Positions 1 through 10,586 of a DNA stretch of 25,432 nucleotides are shown here, piece after piece. The stretch covers positions 1-25,432 of the forward strand of contig CAJNOQ010002244.1 of the NCBI GenBank assembly GCA_905250885.1. The letters run 5' to 3'. Each line of letters begins with the position of its first letter. The stretch's first letter is position 1. The position numbers and the translations under genes are program-made. The DNA comes from Didymodactylos carnosus (Eukaryota; Rotifera; Eurotatoria; Philodinida; Philodinidae). Below the pieces are notes generated by a model. It saw only the letters and a program-made list of their open reading frames with translations. It ran no database searches and was not told where the DNA came from.

Positions 1-508
1 TTAGATGATGTCGATCGATTTGTTGTAGATGATGCATTTTTTCAATATTTTCATATACATGAATATCTTGTTCGACTGGTACCATATATTTGGCTTCTGG
101 TATTATTAAATTACCTTTTTGTTGTTCAGAAGGATATTGATGTAAACGTTTTTCAACTTCTTGATCATGTGATTTTAAACGTTTAAACTCGTGTGCATTT
201 AAAATAACTGGTGATTTACTTTGAATTTGTTCGCGAGGATGTCCCTGACTCGGTGCAATTCTTGCATGTTCTACATCTTTATGTTCAATTGGTAAAGGTT
301 GTGTTTGTTGAACAACTAACGGTTTATTTATTTTTCCTTTGTGATATGTAGTAATACTTTTAACTTTTGCGGTTGATAAATCTTCAGAACCTGCTGAGTC
401 AATGACAACACCAGCTTTACTCATTTTAATTGTATCGACTATTGGTGAATGAGTATATATTTTTGGTTTATGAATCGAAGTGGCAGATGATGGCTGAGTT
501 GGTATAAT
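1..508 (-). CDS. Gene A, last visible coding exon (partial at window edge)
   Basis: This stretch is open on the minus strand from 508 to the left edge, about 169 codons, with no stop, so the gene continues beyond the window. The acceptor is a CT dinucleotide at 509-510 on the plus strand (minus ...ATTTTTAG), and the exon enters in phase 0, matching the donor of the preceding exon. The encoded segment is polar and lysine/glutamine-rich. Its second half is strongly charged (HEFKRLKSHDQEVEKRL is typical) and could be helical or coiled coil. I see no enzyme motif, signal peptide or membrane segment. The composition matches the other exons of the gene (disordered, rich in S, T, Q, H and P). Function is not recognised. 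Confidence 0.8.
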   Translation of the reverse strand, partial: MIPTQPSSATSIHKPKIYTHSPIVDTIKMSKAGVVIDSAGSEDLSTAKVKSITTYHKGKINKPLVVQQTQPLPIEHKDVEHARIAPSQGHPREQIQSKSPVILNAHEFKRLKSHDQEVEKRLHQYPSEQQKGNLIIPEAKYMVPVEQDIHVYENIEKMHHLQQIDRHHL

Positions 509-645
509 CTAAAAATGTCAAAAAAATTTAATACATGGTTATTAACAAAAAAAGACTAATTAGACATTTTAGTTTAATTTTTTAAATCAGGTCTTTCTTA
601 TTTGCAAAATTCACAATGTCATCGGTTTTGAAAATTACTGTTTAC
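509..645 (-). other. Intron of gene A (137 bp)
   Basis: A GT-AG intron on the minus strand with donor GTAAACAG and acceptor ACATTTTTAG. It separates two phase-0 exon ends. AT-rich, with no inner feature. Confidence 0.75.
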
Positions 646-1154
646 CTGGACTCTTCGCCTAGCTTTATCTGGTATTACTGGCTCTTGATCATACATAAGT
701 ACTTGTTGTGATGCTTTTAATGCACCATTGACTAAACCATTTTGTGCTTCTAATTTCGTTTGTGCTCGGTCTTGTCTAATTCGAATTTCAGCATTTGGTT
801 TTGGTGATATTTTTAATTTTTCGGAGTGATCATCATACGGTTGTTGAATCGATGAACGGGCTGTATCGATGTGAACATGGTCTGTTATTGGTCTGTTATA
901 TGTGTTTGAATGTACAACAGGCGGATCAACAATCGAAATATTATTTCTAGATATATCACTACCATTAAGTATGATATTATTATTGTGATCAAACTGTTGT
1001 GATCCGGTTCCTAGTGTATTATAAACGGGACGTGCACGTGATGGAAGATGATTTGATGAATTAACTGGAATTATTGGCACTTGAATAACAGGTTGATGGG
1101 ATTTAACAGCACCATGCAAATCAGGTTCATTCGCGTACATTGGACTTCGAACAC
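646..1154 (-). CDS. Gene A, internal coding exon
   Basis: A 509-bp exon of the same minus-strand gene. Its acceptor is TTTCTCAG at 1155 and its donor GTAAACAG ends at 645. It completes a codon split 1+2 with the exon to the right (G|GT, giving Gly) and leaves in phase 0. The product is a disordered segment with repeated Asn, Ser, Pro and Ile stretches, starting GVRSPMYANEP, and ending in a basic patch (KARRRVQ). No known domain is visible. The open frame continues 24 bp into the intron (to a stop at 619-621), but the join to 508 needs the 645 donor and the phases agree. The 137-bp intron at 509-645 is AT-rich and contains no alternative exon that I can see. Confidence 0.8.
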
Positions 1155-2412
1155 CTGAGAAAGAAAATCAGTATGAATATGGAAAGAGAAAAACGATGTC
1201 AAATGCAGACGGAACAGATATGACTTGACTTATTCTGATAAATAACTTTCAAGTTCTGGGCGAAAAACGAGCATGAAAAGTTTAGATATCATACGCACAA
1301 ATTTGTCTTGTCTCTCTGGGTAAGAAAGAAATCCTCCTTACGTCCTTCTTTATTTGTTTTTATTGAGCTGGCTGCCCTGTTCCAATAGTATCTACTATAA
1401 CGACAAATGTATCCGCGAAAGATCTATTCACATCTTAGTAACTCATCCGCAATGGGCAATGATGCGGGCATTTAGCCAAGAACGGAAGTGTACATCTTTT
1501 GATCTCAAATAGCGAATAATAATCTTCACACTATGAGCTATTTTTTTCTAACAAAAGTTTTTTTGTTTCAGTCTTATTGTACTGAGAACAGTCACGTACA
1601 AAACATAGGTCCGAAATCACCGTATCTGTCGCTATCACAGTTTTTCTCTAAGTTAAATGTTTGTTTGGCTAAAGAGAGATTTTGTTTTTAAATTGTGGAC
1701 CTTTTTTGAGCATTTGAAAAAAATTTATGGTGTTTGAACTTAAAACAGCCGAGAAAATCGATGTTTTCCATGTTAACAAGAATTTCCCAAAACGTACCTT
1801 AATGTAGTGCGTTTTCACTCATTTTCTACCCTTATCGTCTGCTCAAAATTTCCACAAATCTTCTCTTTCCTATCGTACATTTATGATTTTAGAGAAAAAA
1901 TGTGCAAATGATTCTGAGCTTCTGAAGAGGGTTTTCAAATAACCATGGTTTTTGAACGAAGATCTATTTCTCTCAGCAAAAACATGTTCCTAATCAAAGC
2001 AAATGACAAATTCAGAAACAACTCTATAATAATAAGTTTTAAATGAAATATACCGTAATCAAATTTTTTCGCTTTGGTCTCATATAGCAATTTTTAAATA
2101 AAAATAACTTAGTTTTTTTTGAAAACGTTTAGTTCTTGTTGATAAGGTTTTGGGATGGTCGCAGAATGATAATGATTCATAAAAAGAAGTTTATTCTGAT
2201 ATCCGTCCGCATTACAAGTCAAAATTGCCCGTTATATCACCGCCCTGAGAAGAGTAATATGTGATATTAGTTATTAGACGATGATTATAAAAAATTTGCA
2301 AAAAACATTGTTTTTTCAAACTCGTGCGCAAAATAAGTCAGGTTAAATCCGCTTCATATACCAATGTCAGATTTAGAGTTAAAAATACTATCAAGTGAAT
2401 AAGTGTACATAC
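1155..2412 (-). other. Intron of gene A (1258 bp)
   Basis: A GT-AG intron with donor GTATGTAC (2412) and acceptor TTTCTCAG (1155), phase 1. It holds no open frame longer than about 60 codons. It contains a slightly GC-richer patch around 1370-1500 but no repeat, RNA gene or exon that I can support. Confidence 0.75.
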
Positions 2413-3091
2413 CTGCCGCTAATTGTCCTTGTCTTTCTCTTCTTCGTCGTTCAACTTCGATTGCAATTTTACGTTTATAATTTTCCAGTTGAAATGGTTT
2501 ATATATATCCGACACATCTTCAGCTGTAAAACTAGCTGGGGTTGTAAATGGTTGACGGTAACGTAAATGTTCTCGTCTAACTTGATATAAATGTTCAGCT
2601 GACAAGCTTCGTCCTAATTTTGATGATTGATCAAATTCATCTCGCCATCTATTTCGAGCTATATTTCTTGCAATAACTTCAACACTTCGAACGCTATCTT
2701 TCATTGAACGATTTAAATGTGATATATAATAATCGGAAATTAAATTACTTGGACGATCTAATAATGAACGATTTACAGTTGATAAATAACGATTTATGTG
2801 ACGTTGTGGTAATTGTGCTAGAATTCCACCATTTGTATTCATTTGTTGTTCATCTTCGTCTGACCAAAATGATGAATTTGAATTTATTTCAATGTCACTA
2901 TCTTGATCTATCGGTTTTTTCGATAAAATTTGTTGTTGTTGTGACATGTTTCGTCGGTTTTTTGGTGTTGTATAACGTGATGCATTCGATACTTGACCGG
3001 CTATTGTTGCATCAACACCACGAAAATGTTCTTGAACAATTTCGTAAAATAAATCAATATCGGGTGGAATATTTGATACAGTCTGAGATGG
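2413..3091 (-). CDS. Gene A, internal coding exon with second copy of duplicated module
   Basis: A 679-bp exon entered in phase 0 after the acceptor ATTTTATTTTAG (CT at 3092) and left in phase 1 at a strong donor GTATGTAC (ends 2412). The start PSQTVSNIPPDIDLFYE is followed by a Gln run, an acidic patch, and then a basic helical segment. From about 2780 down to 2425 the product carries VNRSLL, then RREHLRYR, a short linker, EDVSDIY, LENYKRK and a run of five arginines and glutamates. This order repeats the module in the neighbouring exon (3965-4320). The basic tail looks like a charged helix. I do not recognise the family. Reading the frame past the donor only reaches a stop 19 codons on, so splicing there is well supported. 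Confidence 0.85.
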
Positions 3092-3773
3092 CTAAAATAA
3101 AATGAAAAAACATTCGATATTCTTAAAAGGGAAGGCATATGTACTACACCTGCTCATTACAATCGAAATAAACATTTTCTAAGAATGCATAAAAAATCGG
3201 CTACTGTTTCGAATAATTTGTCTTATAAATGGTATGGAATTATTATTCAAAGTTTGGTAGAGTTAGTGGAAATTATTGATGTTACGAGTATTATGTCTGA
3301 TTGTAAACCCTATTTTTCTCAACTCGAATGGCTTGGGAGGCGATAAAAAGATTAAATCAAACAACAAAAATAAAATAAAAAAAGAAATTGATGGACTTAG
3401 AAAATTTTCTGATCATACTACTCCATATATGTGCTTTCATCATGTTTATGGCCCTGATGAACAAACAAAGAAAAGTAAAGGGATGAAAAATATACACCAT
3501 TGTTGAGCGTAGAATATGGCAATAATAATCGACTATTATAAACAAAATAATTCCCAAGTTCAACTATAAGTTTTTGTACTAATTTTAAAAACAAGATTAA
3601 CAAAAAGAAAGAAATGTTCAGCTCTTCTGAAGATCATCCAATGATCTTGGAACACGAACCATCGAACTGAGACACAAAAGAGGTAATACATATCCATATA
3701 AGAGGAAACAAATCTTGACGATGCTCACGATCTTATTTTTATTAAAATCATTAGATCAAATTGTAATACATAC
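3092..3773 (-). other. Intron of gene A (682 bp)
   Basis: A GT-AG intron, phase 0, with donor GTATGTATT and acceptor ATTTTATTTTAG. Short open frames on both strands around 3276-3603 are low-complexity, mutually overlapping and without family resemblance, so I treat them as chance. Confidence 0.75.
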
Positions 3774-5116
3774 CGATGTCGTTGATCGTAGTGAACGTCT
3801 ATCTGGTTCAAACCCTAATGATTGCACATCGCCAGCACTACCATTTTGTGTTCTATTATGACTAGTCGATATGGTCATTGGACTATGCAATGATAATGGT
3901 GATAGTCTTCCAATAATGGATGATGATGATGGTGTTGATAAACTTTGATGATCCATACTTGAACTAAGTCCCGATCGTGTTCGTTTCTCTCGATCGATTT
4001 CTGTTTTCATTTTATAATTTTCCAGCGACGCTGACATGTAAATATCTTCGATGTCTTCATTTGTATATGATTTCATATTTGTTCGATTATATTTATATCG
4101 AAGATCTTCACGTCTCAAATCATCGACATAAGTCGTCGAAAAACAGCGAATAAGATTATGTGATAGTTCACGTTGTAATGATCGATGTTCGCTTGTTTTT
4201 AACTGTCTATGAACTGCTCGATCTAATAGTTTTAAACGATTTTTATTCGCCATTGTTGAACTTGTGGTGAGAGTTTGTGTAGAGTTATTAAAATCTTTGG
4301 CTAGTAAACTACGGTTGACATTTTTCATTATTGTACTATGAGCCAAATAGGCTGATGGTACTTGTCCACGAATGTAAGAGGTTGTTGGTATAACATTCGA
4401 CGGCAGTGATCGATTATAATCTTCCGAAGCTGAATCATCGCTATCCATGGGATAATCGATTGGTGGTGTGGGATACATTTTTTGGAGTTGTTGATCATCA
4501 TCACTGTTTGCATAATACTGACTACGGTAAGGTGATGTAGGCTGGGGTTGTCGAGGCAAATCTCGAGCTTTTCTGAGTAAAGGTGAACGTTGATGATAAT
4601 CCTCAACATTGAGTCGACGTCTCAATGCTTCAATGGTTACATTTGCGGGATCAATCACCTGTGGCTGTTGAAACTGCGCAGGAGGTGGAATAACTCGTTG
4701 TTGATGATCTTGTTGCCAACGTTTCTGTTCTAGTTTTGGAATTGTTGACGAAAAAAAATGATCTAATGATTTATTAAATGATTGAGGTGATGGACCATGA
4801 CGTTTAGCATCAAGACGTTCTTGTGCTTTCTTTAAATAGGAACGAGACGAGTTTGTGGTCGTCGGTGGTTCAAGCCGAACAACTTGTACTTGTGGTGGAA
4901 GTGGCGTTTGTTTCGATTTTGGATATTTCAAAGTATCATCAACACCATTTGTCGTGGTGATCGTATTTACTCTCGTTGGAAGTTTATAATTACGATCGTA
5001 AGCCATTTGTTGACCTTGTGGATCATCAATTCTTACTCGTTTCTGTCCTCCTGCTTTATTATCAGTTGTACTGTCAAAGACAATCTTCGGTTGTAAATGT
5101 TTAGATTCCCAAATTT
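3774..5116 (-). CDS. Gene A, largest coding exon with first copy of duplicated module
   Basis: A 1343-bp exon. The acceptor is TTTTGATTCTAG (CT at 5117-5118). It completes a split codon with the upstream exon and ends in phase 0 at the donor GTATGTATT (ends 3773). The protein is a low-complexity cytoplasmic-type sequence: Pro/Gln-rich stretches (about 4640-4700), an Asp/Ser-rich acidic patch (about 4420-4500), then a more ordered part from about 4320 to 3965. That part reads VNRSLL, a basic helical region, RREDLRYKY, NEDIEDIY and LENYKMK, and is the first copy of the duplicated module. A Ser-rich tail follows. No signal peptide, membrane segment or catalytic motif is seen. The overall look is that of a large scaffold or regulatory protein, which is inference only. 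Family not recognised. Confidence 0.88.
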
Positions 5117-5394
5117 CTAGAATCAAAAGACAAAAAAACAATAATTGTCACATCAAACAAGCTCTCTCAGATGAGATAAAAATATGAACTTATTGTGAAT
5201 GAAAAGATTTCCTGGAAATTCTAAAATTCTAAATGCCGTTTTCGAGCACATCTTATTGAAAATCTGTCAATTTGACCTCAAAAATCACCTCATTCTCTTC
5301 CGGACTCTGCTTGAAATCGATTTTCATTATGAACTAGAATAGTTATCTTCAGCGAATCCATAACCGCAAAAATGTGTACTAAGGTCTTTCTTAC
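5117..5394 (-). other. Intron of gene A (278 bp)
   Basis: Donor GTAAGAAAG (5394) and acceptor GATTCTAG (5117), phase 1. The 5' 65 bp are open in frame with the upstream exon, so a longer alternative exon using a weaker donor is possible. Confidence 0.65.
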
Positions 5395-6169
5395 TTTCGG
5401 GTGTAGTTTCTTCGTCAAACGATGATGTTTGACTTGGATGTCGAATATCTTTCTGTTTTGCTGAAGGTGGGAATCGATAAGGTGTTGTCACTGTTAACTT
5501 TTTCGCTCCAATACCATTTTGCAGCTGTGTACCATGCATATATGTTGGTGTATGACCATCTAAACCGCTACCTGATCGAACAAGCGTAGCTGTTTTACCA
5601 GCACCTATGTTCTCTTTATCAAAATTAAAATCATATCTGTCTGACGACAATGAACGGCGATCAGGTGAATTGAATGATGAGTCCGTTTTTCCACCTTTTC
5701 GAAAATGATAGATGTTCCCAGGTTCATGATCACTTTGACTATCTGCAAATTTATAACGTTTGTTTGATGACGGAGGAGTTGATGAGGAAGAATTTTTTTT
5801 CGTTCTATTCGACGAATTAAATCGATAACGTTCGAATTGTTTTCCTGTGCGAGGATTCATTGATGGTGGTGGTAAAACGCTTGCAGTAGGCATTTTTGGT
5901 ACAGTATTTGCTGCTGTGACTACTTTCTCGTTACTTGTGTTCGAATAAACAGGTTCCAAACGTTTTAGTAAACGTTTAAATTTTTGTAATTGTAAATTTA
6001 ATGATTCGTCAGTAACGTGTGGTTTTAAATTAAATTTAGCTTCAATTTTATAATAATCACTAGTCGTACTGTCAGTACTATCTTCACCTGAACTATCAGT
6101 GCTTGTAAATGATAATAAGGAAGAGGATGATGCCGAATTATTGTTGAGTACGATGGGACCGTTACTCAA
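5395..6169 (-). CDS. Gene A, 5' coding exon (Ser-rich, disordered)
   Basis: A 775-bp exon. The acceptor is TTCTTTATTTTCAG (CT at 6170-6171), phase 0. I place the donor at GTAAGAAAG (ends 5394) because it is near-consensus and gives the phase-1 split codon that the next exon requires. The frame runs open another 65 bp to a stop at 5327, and two weaker GT sites there (near 5366 and 5333) would also be in phase. The product begins LSNGPIVLNN, followed by a Ser/Thr/Asp-rich run, a basic helix (QKFKRLLKRLEP) and a long disordered basic/Ser region. No in-frame ATG precedes it before the acceptor, so translation must start in an upstream exon. The best candidate is 10548-10586. Confidence 0.82.
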
Positions 6170-9120
6170 CTGAAAATAAAGAAAGAAATTCAATTAGATA
6201 TAAATAAGTAATAAGATACATTTGGCTTAGATGGGTAAAGATCGTAAACGGCACTAAAAGATCCTGAAAACTCTCTTACTAGATTTTGAGAAAAGTTTCA
6301 GGATTCTAATCAGACTTAGTTTTGACCTTAACATGAACTAACTTATCTTTTACTTACTCAAATTCTGCTATTCACTGACAACAGAAGAACCGAAATTTTC
6401 TTCACATCTCCTATGTTGTTTGTGAATAAACAAAACACATTTTGTTTTAAACAAAGCTTAATTACTCATAAAAGAAGGAATGAAATTGTATGTGTGTGTT
6501 CTTATTACAGCTGGCTGATAGAAGGACATGTAGTCCTGTTTCTTTTGTTAAGAAAAAGAAAAGAGGAAGAAAGAGTTAGTTATACCGCGTTTTAGTGGTG
6601 TTTGCTATGCTGCTGTTATAGTTAAAATCGTGTCAAAGTGTGAAAAAAATTCAAAATGTTATATGAGAGAAAAAAAAGTGACGATAGAAGAATAACGACT
6701 CTGTTTCATTTCAACTCTCTGTTAAGGTAATGACTTTTTTTACGACAAATTCCTGAAAGTAAAAAAAGTTGAACTCTTTATAACTCTATTAAAGCTTCAT
6801 CCATCACATAATAAACTACACAGACACAAAACGTCGAGGAAATAAAGAAGAAACCTTAGAACAAGCGAGAAGAAAAATTATTGAACATTTTTCTCTTTAT
6901 AAATGTATATGACACATCTACACACGTAAGTTCTCTCCTGTCAACTAGAAACTGATGCTAGAGTATTACAGTCATCATCATTATATTTGCATGAATTATC
7001 ATGTAGCTTTTTATGAACTATGAGTCAAGATATTATTCACAGATTAGCAGCTCAACTATGACAAGCTACAACAAGTCTGATAGACTTAACAGATTACTAT
7101 CGATATTAGTTCATGAGCGACTTTTAGCCTATAATGTAACCTTGATTAAGTTTTATAATCGTCTTTTGGTTAAATAATGATTTTTCTTTTTTTAAAATGA
7201 AAACACTCTACAAAGTCCTCTTTCGATTTTTTGTCAAAGCAGCATGATGTGTTAACAAAAACTATACATTGAATTTTCTTCCTAATTCGAATACTTAAAT
7301 ATTTGTTGCATGCACAATCTCTCGCATAGAGCCCCAAACTGGCGTTTTTATTGCAGATGCTAATATCCTATATCGTTATCTCAATCGGCGATCGTAACGC
7401 GTCATATCAAACTTTTTTAAAATTTATCTACGGACTCAACTTAAGGTTTTTTTCCAAAGACTTGATAAAATCAAAAGGCGCTACTTATTGAACATCAAAG
7501 ATGATAAAAGCAGTGTGACTGACGAAGATGACTGTCTCTGAATAGCTGTGCTAGATACTATCAAAGCTGACCACTCGAATATCCTTATTCTTAGAATTCT
7601 TCTTTTCTGATCATAGTAAGTGACTATGATAGTTCACCATCCTACTGGATATATTACCGAAATATATACTCGTTCTTTTAATATTTCCTACTTTCACACA
7701 GTAATCTGCATTTTGTGGCCAGGTTCATGGATCAGACTGGGAAGCAAGACTCGATTTGTACATGACCATCCGAAAAGTTAACGCTTGTTTTCCAAGTCCG
7801 TGTCAACAACATAAATATGAACCGACACGGGTTCTCTAATGGCAGTCATTTTCGATAGCTTCTAAAAAATTGTCTTTTAATTCGAGTAGAAAAGTCGTCA
7901 CTGTGTTTCTTTGAGAGAAAAAGCGTACTGTTTTTACGTGACTTTAAATGTGATTGACACAATAGCATAGACTTTATTATGGTCATTTATCTTCAACCAT
8001 AGAGATAGTGTGAAAACATTACTATGCATTGTTAATCCATATTTTCTTTTCTTACAAGTACTATTAGAAGCTCTGTATTTAAAATAACTCGATTTTCAAA
8101 ATACAAGTGCATATTTTGTATACTCGTTCGTTATTTTTTTTCAATGACAGCGTTAATGAAACAGTCTTTATATGTTCTCGTATTTATTTGGATGTCATCC
8201 AAGATTAACGTATGTCGCCTTTGGTAAGTTTAAAAGATTTTCAACAGGAAAGAATAACATCAATAAAGAAAAGAAGAAAAGAACGATAAGGTAAAGATTT
8301 ACCGCATATTTACACAAAAGAAAAAACTCTACTTTATTCTGTTTGACTATTTGACTAGAAAATACTCAATGTGTGTGCATGCACTTGAAAGCTCATTGTT
8401 CTGTTAAAGAAGAATCTGTTTTCTTTTCGCTCGTTTTCAGTTTTGTTTTTTTACAAAACATATTGTTGTACATATTAAATACTCTCACGGTCAATACAGA
8501 CCGATTTCTTTTTGTTCAGATTATTTCTTCATAAAAAAAATTTTCTGATTGACAAATGAAATATATTAGAAAATTAAACGTCTGTAGGGCGAGGCCCTTT
8601 TCAATAAAAGGTTGTGCATAGAGAACAAAAAGTTTTTATGTCCTAAAAATTATAGACTTAAAAAAGTTTGTAGAAATGTAGGAGTCAACAAGTATACTGA
8701 CAACTTGTTCGATACATATTTACCACAATGATCTCACTTAGTCTTATCCTCGATCAAAGTTTTACTCTTTATATGTTTTTTGTTAAATCAGAAACGAAAG
8801 TGTGAATAACACTCGTTGTCAGGGTTAATCTTTCATAAAATCAACAGAGGAGCCAAATTGAAAATAGCTTGTTTTCTTCTCTATTTTAAAAACTGATTCT
8901 CTATACAATCTACCGTTATTATTTTCTTGATTAAACTGTAATTTCTGTATATAACCCACCTGTTATTCGTCACGTTATTTCGAAGCACGGTCTAATATGT
9001 TTAAGTAGTCTGATTACAAGATAAATAAAATAATGTGTGTATATAAGAAAAAAGAAGAGACTAATATTTTAACAGGATATATAAAAGAAAAGAAAAACAG
9101 GAGAATAAGAAAAATATTAC

Positions 9121-9180
9121 CTGAATGAAATGAAATCTTATATGGAGTTTATTATTATCATCATCATCATCATCATCATT
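9121..9180 (-). other. Possible 60-bp in-frame cassette exon of gene A
   Basis: Within the proposed 4.4-kb first intron, the minus strand shows GTGGTCTAG immediately before 9180 and CAG|GTAATA at 9121. These enclose exactly 20 codons, phase 0 on both sides and without a stop: Asn, seven Asp, two Asn, then KLHIRFHFIQ. Inclusion would insert an acidic tract after the first exon without disturbing the frame. The acceptor has only a mediocre pyrimidine tract, and the acidic run is simply an ATC/GAT microsatellite, so this could be chance. Confidence 0.2.
9151..9179. repeat. ATC/GAT trinucleotide microsatellite
   Basis: Tandem ATT/ATC triplets on the plus strand, seven consecutive ATC units after two ATT units. 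On the minus strand the frame chosen by the flanking splice-like sites reads as a run of Asp codons. Expected to be length-polymorphic. Confidence 0.85.
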
Positions 9181-9199
9181 CTAGACCACAAATAAACCG

Positions 9200-9220
9200 C
9201 TATGTGTGTGACACACATAG
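9200..9220. repeat. Perfect palindrome, 10-bp arms
   Basis: Arms CTATGTGTGT and ACACACATAG flank a single G. It lies 20-40 nt before the acceptor-like CTAG of the possible cassette exon on the minus strand, so in RNA it would form a small stem in the branch-point region. Function unknown. Confidence 0.7.
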
Positions 9221-10400
9221 AAGAACACTACGTTAAATAAAATATAAAACAGTTTTTTTATGATGGCATATTTTCTTTCCCGCTTTACAAAAAAAAAAAA
9301 AAAAATGAAATGTAAGAAATAAATCTCAATAAGCAAGCAAACACATACACCTTGGCCTTCATGTTTTACTTTTCTTCTTCTAATATTCTACGACAAATAA
9401 GTTAAAAAACACCGGAATATAAGAGGAACTTTATCACGAGTGTGTTAACCATAAAATGTGTACTACTACTTAATAAATGTGGTTTCTATAATAGGGTAAC
9501 AAATTCATCTATTTCTAATTCAATTATGTTTTTGTATGATACGGTTTTCATTTAACAAATGTAATTCAATTCGTTGATTTTCATTTCTTTTTCAGTCTAA
9601 GAAGTTTTTGATATCCATGTTGCTTCATACTCTTTCGATTTTTTTTCTTTACTAGTAGTACTCATATGAATGGGGCAAAGAAAACAAAACCATAACGCTT
9701 CATTATTCGAGCTCAAACACCTTTTTGTTGTACGTATGTATTAGACACGAAAAAAATACATACGGAAGCCCATTTGATCTGTTTTTTTTCTTATTTGCTG
9801 TAGTAAAAATATTTTTTAAATTGTAGAAGCATCAAAATAGGATTATGAAATGAAATATGAGAAGGGAATTATTAATGTATAAAAAAAATAGAACATAAAA
9901 TAAAATTTATCAATTCGAATTTTTTTTCTATTGTTGACTCGTTATTTCAAAAATGATTGGAAAAACAAGATATCTCGAATTATCTTCTCTCTTTTTTTTT
10001 CGCACTGAAAATTCAATTAGTATCTCTAACAAACAAAGAAAACAATTGATTACGTCCATGATTGATCATTTTTTTTATGTAAGAAGGTTAAACTTCCAAG
10101 TTGAAATAATATTATAAAATTGTTGCTTTTTTTTTTTTAAACATATTTACAAAATCATATTTTCTTATATCAATATGAATTATAAAAAGCAGCAAATGCA
10201 TTTCATACAAATAGCAGACACACACTGCGATTCATTCAACAAACGAATAAAAGACTTTTAGATTTAATTTTAGAATTCTGAATCAGCATGATTTATTGAG
10301 TACAATATATTCTGTGAACATAGGTGTTTGTCAATACAACTTTTCATTATTAAATATCTATAATTTAATGTTAATTAATTCTCATACAATGATATTTATC

Positions 10401-10446
10401 ATACTTGCTCTTTTGGAGCTAAAGTTTAGCTCGAAAGTGCAAGTAT
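10401..10446. repeat. Interrupted hairpin near gene A first exon
   Basis: Outer arms ATACTTGC / GCAAGTAT and inner arms GAGCTAAA / TTTAGCTC around a central G, with a 7-versus-6 nt internal loop between them. Total stem about 22 bp. It resembles a small structured RNA or a regulatory cruciform, but the terminal loop is too short for an ordinary microRNA precursor. It lies about 100 nt past the donor of the candidate first exon. Confidence 0.6.
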
Positions 10447-10547
10447 TATAAGTGTATAATCGTATTATAAGCAAGTTTTAACAGTTAAACTTATGGGCAT
10501 TAAAACTTCTTGTCTTTCATTAAAAAAATAAAAGTACAAATACTTAC

Positions 10548-10586
10548 CATCATGTTGTTCTTGGTAAAAGAAATTCTATGGATCAT
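10548..10586 (-). CDS. Candidate first coding exon of gene A
   Basis: On the minus strand an ATG at 10584-10586 opens 13 codons (MIHRISFTKNNMM) and ends exactly at GTAAGTATTTG (donor GT at 10546-10547), the strongest donor I found upstream of gene A. An in-frame TAA lies ten codons before the ATG (codon 10 upstream), so this is the first possible start. It exits in phase 0, as the acceptor of the 5395-6169 exon requires. The resulting intron would be 6170-10547, about 4.4 kb. Sequence logic supports this, but no transcript evidence was available. Additional upstream coding or 5' untranslated exons cannot be excluded. Confidence 0.5.

Larger units (their letters stand above)
6170..10547 (-). 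other. Probable long first intron of gene A (gene-free stretch)
   Basis: About 4.4 kb of AT-rich sequence without a supportable gene on either strand. If the first-exon call is right it is one intron. It contains the possible cassette exon (9121-9180), an ATC microsatellite, a 17-base A run near 9288-9304, a perfect CTATGTGTGT palindrome (9200-9220) and a hairpin at 10401-10446 about 100 nt inside the donor. A GC-richer patch near 7720-7840 has a small inverted repeat (CCGTGTC...GACACGG) and may be a conserved element, but I see no specific function. Confidence 0.5.

Noticed and set aside
3276-3603. Open frames on both strands inside an intron of gene A
   Set aside because: They are AT-driven, mutually overlapping and low-complexity, with no motif and no start context.
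5330-5394. Extension of the 5395-6169 exon to weaker donors near 5366 or 5333
   Set aside because: Both are in phase, but GTAAGAAAG at 5394 is far closer to the donor consensus. They are kept only as a possible alternative.
6170-6193. Start of gene A directly upstream of the 5395-6169 exon
   Set aside because: The only initiator-like codon in frame is TTG at 6191-6193, and a pyrimidine-rich TTTATTTTCAG acceptor lies between it and the coding sequence.
8585-8605. AGGGC GAG GCCCT followed by TTTT, terminator-like
   Set aside because: Only five-base arms. Rho-independent terminators are not relevant in this eukaryotic context, and no RNA gene precedes it.
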